From Stramenopiles sp. TOSAG23-2 (Eukaryota; Sar), in contig LT649567.1 of NCBI GenBank assembly GCA_900128395.1, positions 1 to 19,942 on the forward strand: a stretch of 19,942 nt of DNA. The letters run 5' to 3'. The position numbers and the translations under genes are program-made. The notes under the pieces were generated by a model. It had not been told where the DNA came from and did no database searches. It saw only the letters and a list, made by a program, of their open reading frames with translations. The first letter of the stretch is position 1. Each line of letters starts with the position of its first letter. Shown here one piece after another: positions 17,928 through 19,942 of this stretch.

Positions 17928-17935
17928 CTGGCTGG

Positions 17936-18242
17936 GCTGGATATAGTACTGTACTCTTGTATTATAAATAGAAAACTACGAGGAGGATAGTACCGGTAAA
18001 TTGTTTTTTAATGGTGGTGTGTGTGGTGAACGTAATAACAACAATGCTATATTCATGCTATTATTGATAAGTACTAATATTATATATATTAGATATATAT
18101 GCAACATATGACTCCTCTCTCTACTCGCTCTCTCTCTTTCTGTGTGTGTCTGTGTATTTTTACTCTTATTCTTACGACACTTTCACGTTTTTTGAAGCAT
18201 ATATTTTGTTTCTGAACAGTATATTATATGACCCATAGAATT
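17936..18242. other. Spacer between the MITE and the FERM-IQ gene
   Basis: No gene. It holds a CT/GT-rich microsatellite at about 18112-18155 and otherwise AT-rich sequence. It is downstream of the minus-strand FERM-IQ gene, so at least the part nearest 18242 is its 3' UTR. Confidence 0.5.
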
Positions 18243-19583
18243 TTATTCATCGGTTTCAGCTCTTGCTTCCAATTCTTCCAATTGTTTTAACATATCTGCA
18301 CGTACATTTGCACCACGCCAAACAGATTGCATTTTAATAGCTGCTAATTTTAATTTATCATCTTCCACCACAAAGGCAGGTGCACCACTATCTTCATCCA
18401 CATGCAATTGTTCTTCCAATTCTTCAATCATTTGATCAAATTTGCACCTTTCTTTATATCCACGCCATAAGCATTGGATTTGAATTGCATAATATTCCTC
18501 TTGCAAACGATCACGTTTTGCACCTGTTGCATGTGAAATTTCATCTTTCATATGTTGCTTCACTTCCATTTCATGTGCTCTTGTAGCATTGCTAAATGCG
18601 GATACAACACTTTCTGCTTTTTTACTTTGTTGATTTGCTAAGCCAAGTTCAGTTAACAATGCATTTGCATAATCTGTCAACAATTCAGACATTCGATTTC
18701 CTTGCGTCGTGCCAAATTCAAAGATAGGGCCTTTCACATTTTGTCCACTACCTTTGATTTCAAAGTAAAAATTCGAGCCTGGTTTAAAACCCCAACGATA
18801 TACTTCACTTAATTTGTATTTTTCCAAGACACTTCGATCATTTACATCAAGTAAATAAATACCATTGGTATTGATACCGAGCAATACTCTTGGTGGATGA
18901 CCTTTTAAACATGTTTGCCTAACTTCGTAAAATAAACAACCGTTGCATTCCCATGATTGACATATTTTTACATATTCCATCTTTGCATTTAAACCTGTAC
19001 GATGTAATAGACTTTGATGTTCCCTGTAAATATATTCTTCCCAATCCAATTTTTCTTTTTTATCAAATACATGCGCAGGAATAAACTCATGCAAACGTTG
19101 TGTTAAAAAACCAACTTGATGCACACTCGGATCATGTGGTCCATATTTAGCTTGCACATCCAATGCTGCTAATTTCACCAATGTTGGAATTTCATTGGCG
19201 AAGTGTGTCCCTGTAACTACGCTATGAAGTCCTTGGATGTATTGTAAATGTAGCATAATTGGATCCGTTTCTACCATTTCCAAAGCACTTGGCATAAATA
19301 ATTTCATCATATAAATAATTTTTGCACATCCATGTTGTACATTTAATACAACTTCACTACGTCCAAGTGCACGTCTGGGGATGGCACCATCAACTGATTC
19401 AAACAATGCAAAATAACGCGATGAGTTCTCACCACCATCTGCGTAGTTCAATCGCCCAGCAATCATTTCACAAACTTCACCTGCACTAATACCTGGGTCT
19501 ACCATTAACATTTTAGACGAATTATCTAAAAAATATACTTTTAACACTGCATCCCCTTCATGTCCAGTAGCAACAGCTGCCAT
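18243..19583 (-). CDS. Stand-alone FERM domain protein with two IQ motifs (446 aa)
   Basis: Single exon from an ATG at 19583-19581. F1 (ubiquitin-like) about 12-82, with 'VLKVYFLDNSSKMLMVDP'; F2 (acyl-CoA-binding-like, helical) about 88-198; F3 (PH/PTB-like) about 203-313, with 'LLGINTNGIYLLD' and 'VYRWGFKPGSNFYFEI', both typical of FERM C-lobes. A charged helix and two IQ motifs follow: IQIQCLWRGYKER (about 367-379) and IKMQSVWRGANVR (about 416-428). FERM modules bind phosphoinositides and membrane-protein tails and often sit in myosin tails; here there is no motor, MyTH4 or kinase domain. It is likely a membrane-cortex adaptor regulated by calmodulin-type light chains. The C-terminus is acidic and helical. 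No specific orthologue is recognised. Confidence 0.9.
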   Translation of the reverse strand: MAAVATGHEGDAVLKVYFLDNSSKMLMVDPGISAGEVCEMIAGRLNYADGGENSSRYFALFESVDGAIPRRALGRSEVVLNVQHGCAKIIYMMKLFMPSALEMVETDPIMLHLQYIQGLHSVVTGTHFANEIPTLVKLAALDVQAKYGPHDPSVHQVGFLTQRLHEFIPAHVFDKKEKLDWEEYIYREHQSLLHRTGLNAKMEYVKICQSWECNGCLFYEVRQTCLKGHPPRVLLGINTNGIYLLDVNDRSVLEKYKLSEVYRWGFKPGSNFYFEIKGSGQNVKGPIFEFGTTQGNRMSELLTDYANALLTELGLANQQSKKAESVVSAFSNATRAHEMEVKQHMKDEISHATGAKRDRLQEEYYAIQIQCLWRGYKERCKFDQMIEELEEQLHVDEDSGAPAFVVEDDKLKLAAIKMQSVWRGANVRADMLKQLEELEARAETDE

Positions 19584-19631
19584 ATTTTATTTTATAATAT
19601 TGTTTACTATATTTTATTCGGAAGTATATAT

Positions 19632-19668
19632 ATGTGTGTGTGTACGTATATATATATATATATATATT
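19632..19668. repeat. (TG)n / (TA)n compound microsatellite
   Basis: A TG run is followed by ACG and a TA run of about ten units, within about 50-90 bp upstream of the FERM-IQ start codon. Confidence 0.85.
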
Positions 19669-19806
19669 ATATTTTTCTGTCACAGCCGTATCTGTATATT
19701 GTTTCTACTGTACCTATATCTATAATTCGACGAAGCACAAGAGTATGTATAGACATTAGATCTACGTATTATATATATAAAACCTTTATAAGGTGTAGAT
19801 TCCTGT

Positions 19807-19838
19807 CTAAAGAGGTGTAGGTATCTACACCTCTTTAG
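19807..19838. repeat. 14-bp-stem hairpin with GTAT loop
   Basis: CTAAAGAGGTGTAG (19807-19820) is the exact reverse complement of CTACACCTCTTTAG (19825-19838), separated by GTAT. The inner 18 bases recur in the second hairpin at 19914-19937. Confidence 0.9.
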
Positions 19839-19913
19839 GATTTTATCGAGTTTTTGAAGAAAAACTAGGCTGACATACCATTAGGCTATTTTTGAAGAGT
19901 GATTTTGTCGCTA

Positions 19914-19937
19914 GAAGGTGTAGGTATCTACACCTTC
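19914..19937. repeat. 10-bp-stem hairpin with the same core and loop
   Basis: GAAGGTGTAG (19914-19923) pairs with CTACACCTTC (19928-19937) around GTAT. The core GGTGTAG-GTAT-CTACACC is identical to that of the hairpin about 100 bp to the left, while the outer stem differs. Confidence 0.9.
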
Positions 19938-19942
19938 GAAGC

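Larger units (their letters stand above)
17540..17935. mobile_element. Non-autonomous foldback DNA transposon (MITE), 380 bp plus 8-bp target-site duplication
   Basis: Arms 17548-17633 and 17842-17927 are perfect 86-bp inverted repeats (I compared every base) around a 208-bp AT-rich spacer with no gene. Ends read CCCAGTCTAT...ATAGACTGGG. Directly outside both arms is CTGGCTGG (17540-17547 and 17928-17935), an exact 8-bp direct repeat consistent with a target-site duplication. An 8-bp duplication is typical of hAT, P, Merlin and some Mutator-like elements; long arms favour a Mutator- or foldback-type relative. No transposase is encoded. Because the flank is itself a CTGG repeat, ends at CAGTC (17550-17925) with a 7/8 duplication are also possible. 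Identical arms imply recent insertion or gene conversion. Confidence 0.88.
19584..19942. other. Upstream region of the FERM-IQ gene with repeats and hairpins
   Basis: 359 bp with no supported gene. It holds TG and TA microsatellites at 19632-19642 and 19647-19668, then two strong hairpins described separately. The nearest gene to the right lies outside the window. The FERM-IQ promoter should be in this region. Confidence 0.5.

Noticed and set aside
18112-18155. CT/GT-rich tract as a polypyrimidine promoter element
   Set aside because: It is downstream of the FERM-IQ gene and upstream of no gene in the window; a simple microsatellite explains it.
1-19942. tRNA, rRNA and CRISPR arrays
   Set aside because: I looked for T-arm/B-box-like GGTTCGA signals and regular direct repeats by eye; the only matches lie within coding sequence, and none forms a plausible structure.

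Overview
The window is nuclear DNA from an AT-rich, gene-dense unicellular eukaryote. The evidence is a kinesin, a FERM protein, a U2AF65-like splicing factor, two short GT-AG introns with ACTAAC branch-point candidates, and abundant Asn homopolymers encoded by AAT runs. The domain mixtures (LRR + IQ + B-box + EF-hand in one polypeptide, and a membrane-anchored plasmepsin V-type aspartic protease) suggest a heterotrophic stramenopile. That placement is an inference, not something the sequence proves.

Layout, left to right: (1) the first 34 codons of a myosin-like gene, minus strand, running off the left edge; (2) a divergent spacer of about 0.8 kb; (3) a single-exon gene for a 2,196-residue LRR/IQ/B-box/coiled-coil/EF-hand protein, plus strand; (4) a two-exon kinesin, minus; (5) a secreted or membrane-anchored aspartic protease with a mucin-like linker, a beta-rich C-terminal region and a TM tail, plus; (6) a small cytochrome b5 protein of the NCB5OR/Irc21 type, minus; (7) a two-exon seven-TM protein, plus; (8) a U2AF65-like RRM protein, minus; (9) a 380-bp foldback element (MITE) with 86-bp perfect terminal inverted repeats and an 8-bp target-site duplication; (10) a FERM-IQ protein, minus; (11) a right-hand spacer with two near-identical palindromic hairpins.

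The first seven genes alternate strictly in strand, so promoters are shared in head-to-head gaps and 3' ends meet in tail-to-tail gaps. Each of the three tail-to-tail gaps is rich in TACG/CGTA words and carries a small hairpin built from them. There is no operon-like logic. A loose cytoskeletal and calcium/calmodulin theme (myosin start, IQ/EF-hand giant, kinesin, FERM-IQ) may be coincidental. Two gene starts are moved here to the first in-frame ATG (cytochrome b5 at 13360, U2AF-like at 17328), because the longest open frames begin at GTG or TTG. Both spliced genes were assembled from GTAAGT donors and AG acceptors whose phases match exactly.

The items most worth following up are the MITE, the architecture of the 2,196-residue protein (including a possible MABP-like segment), the protease fused to a beta-rich ectodomain, the unusual RRM arrangement of the U2AF-like protein, and the paired palindromes at the right edge.
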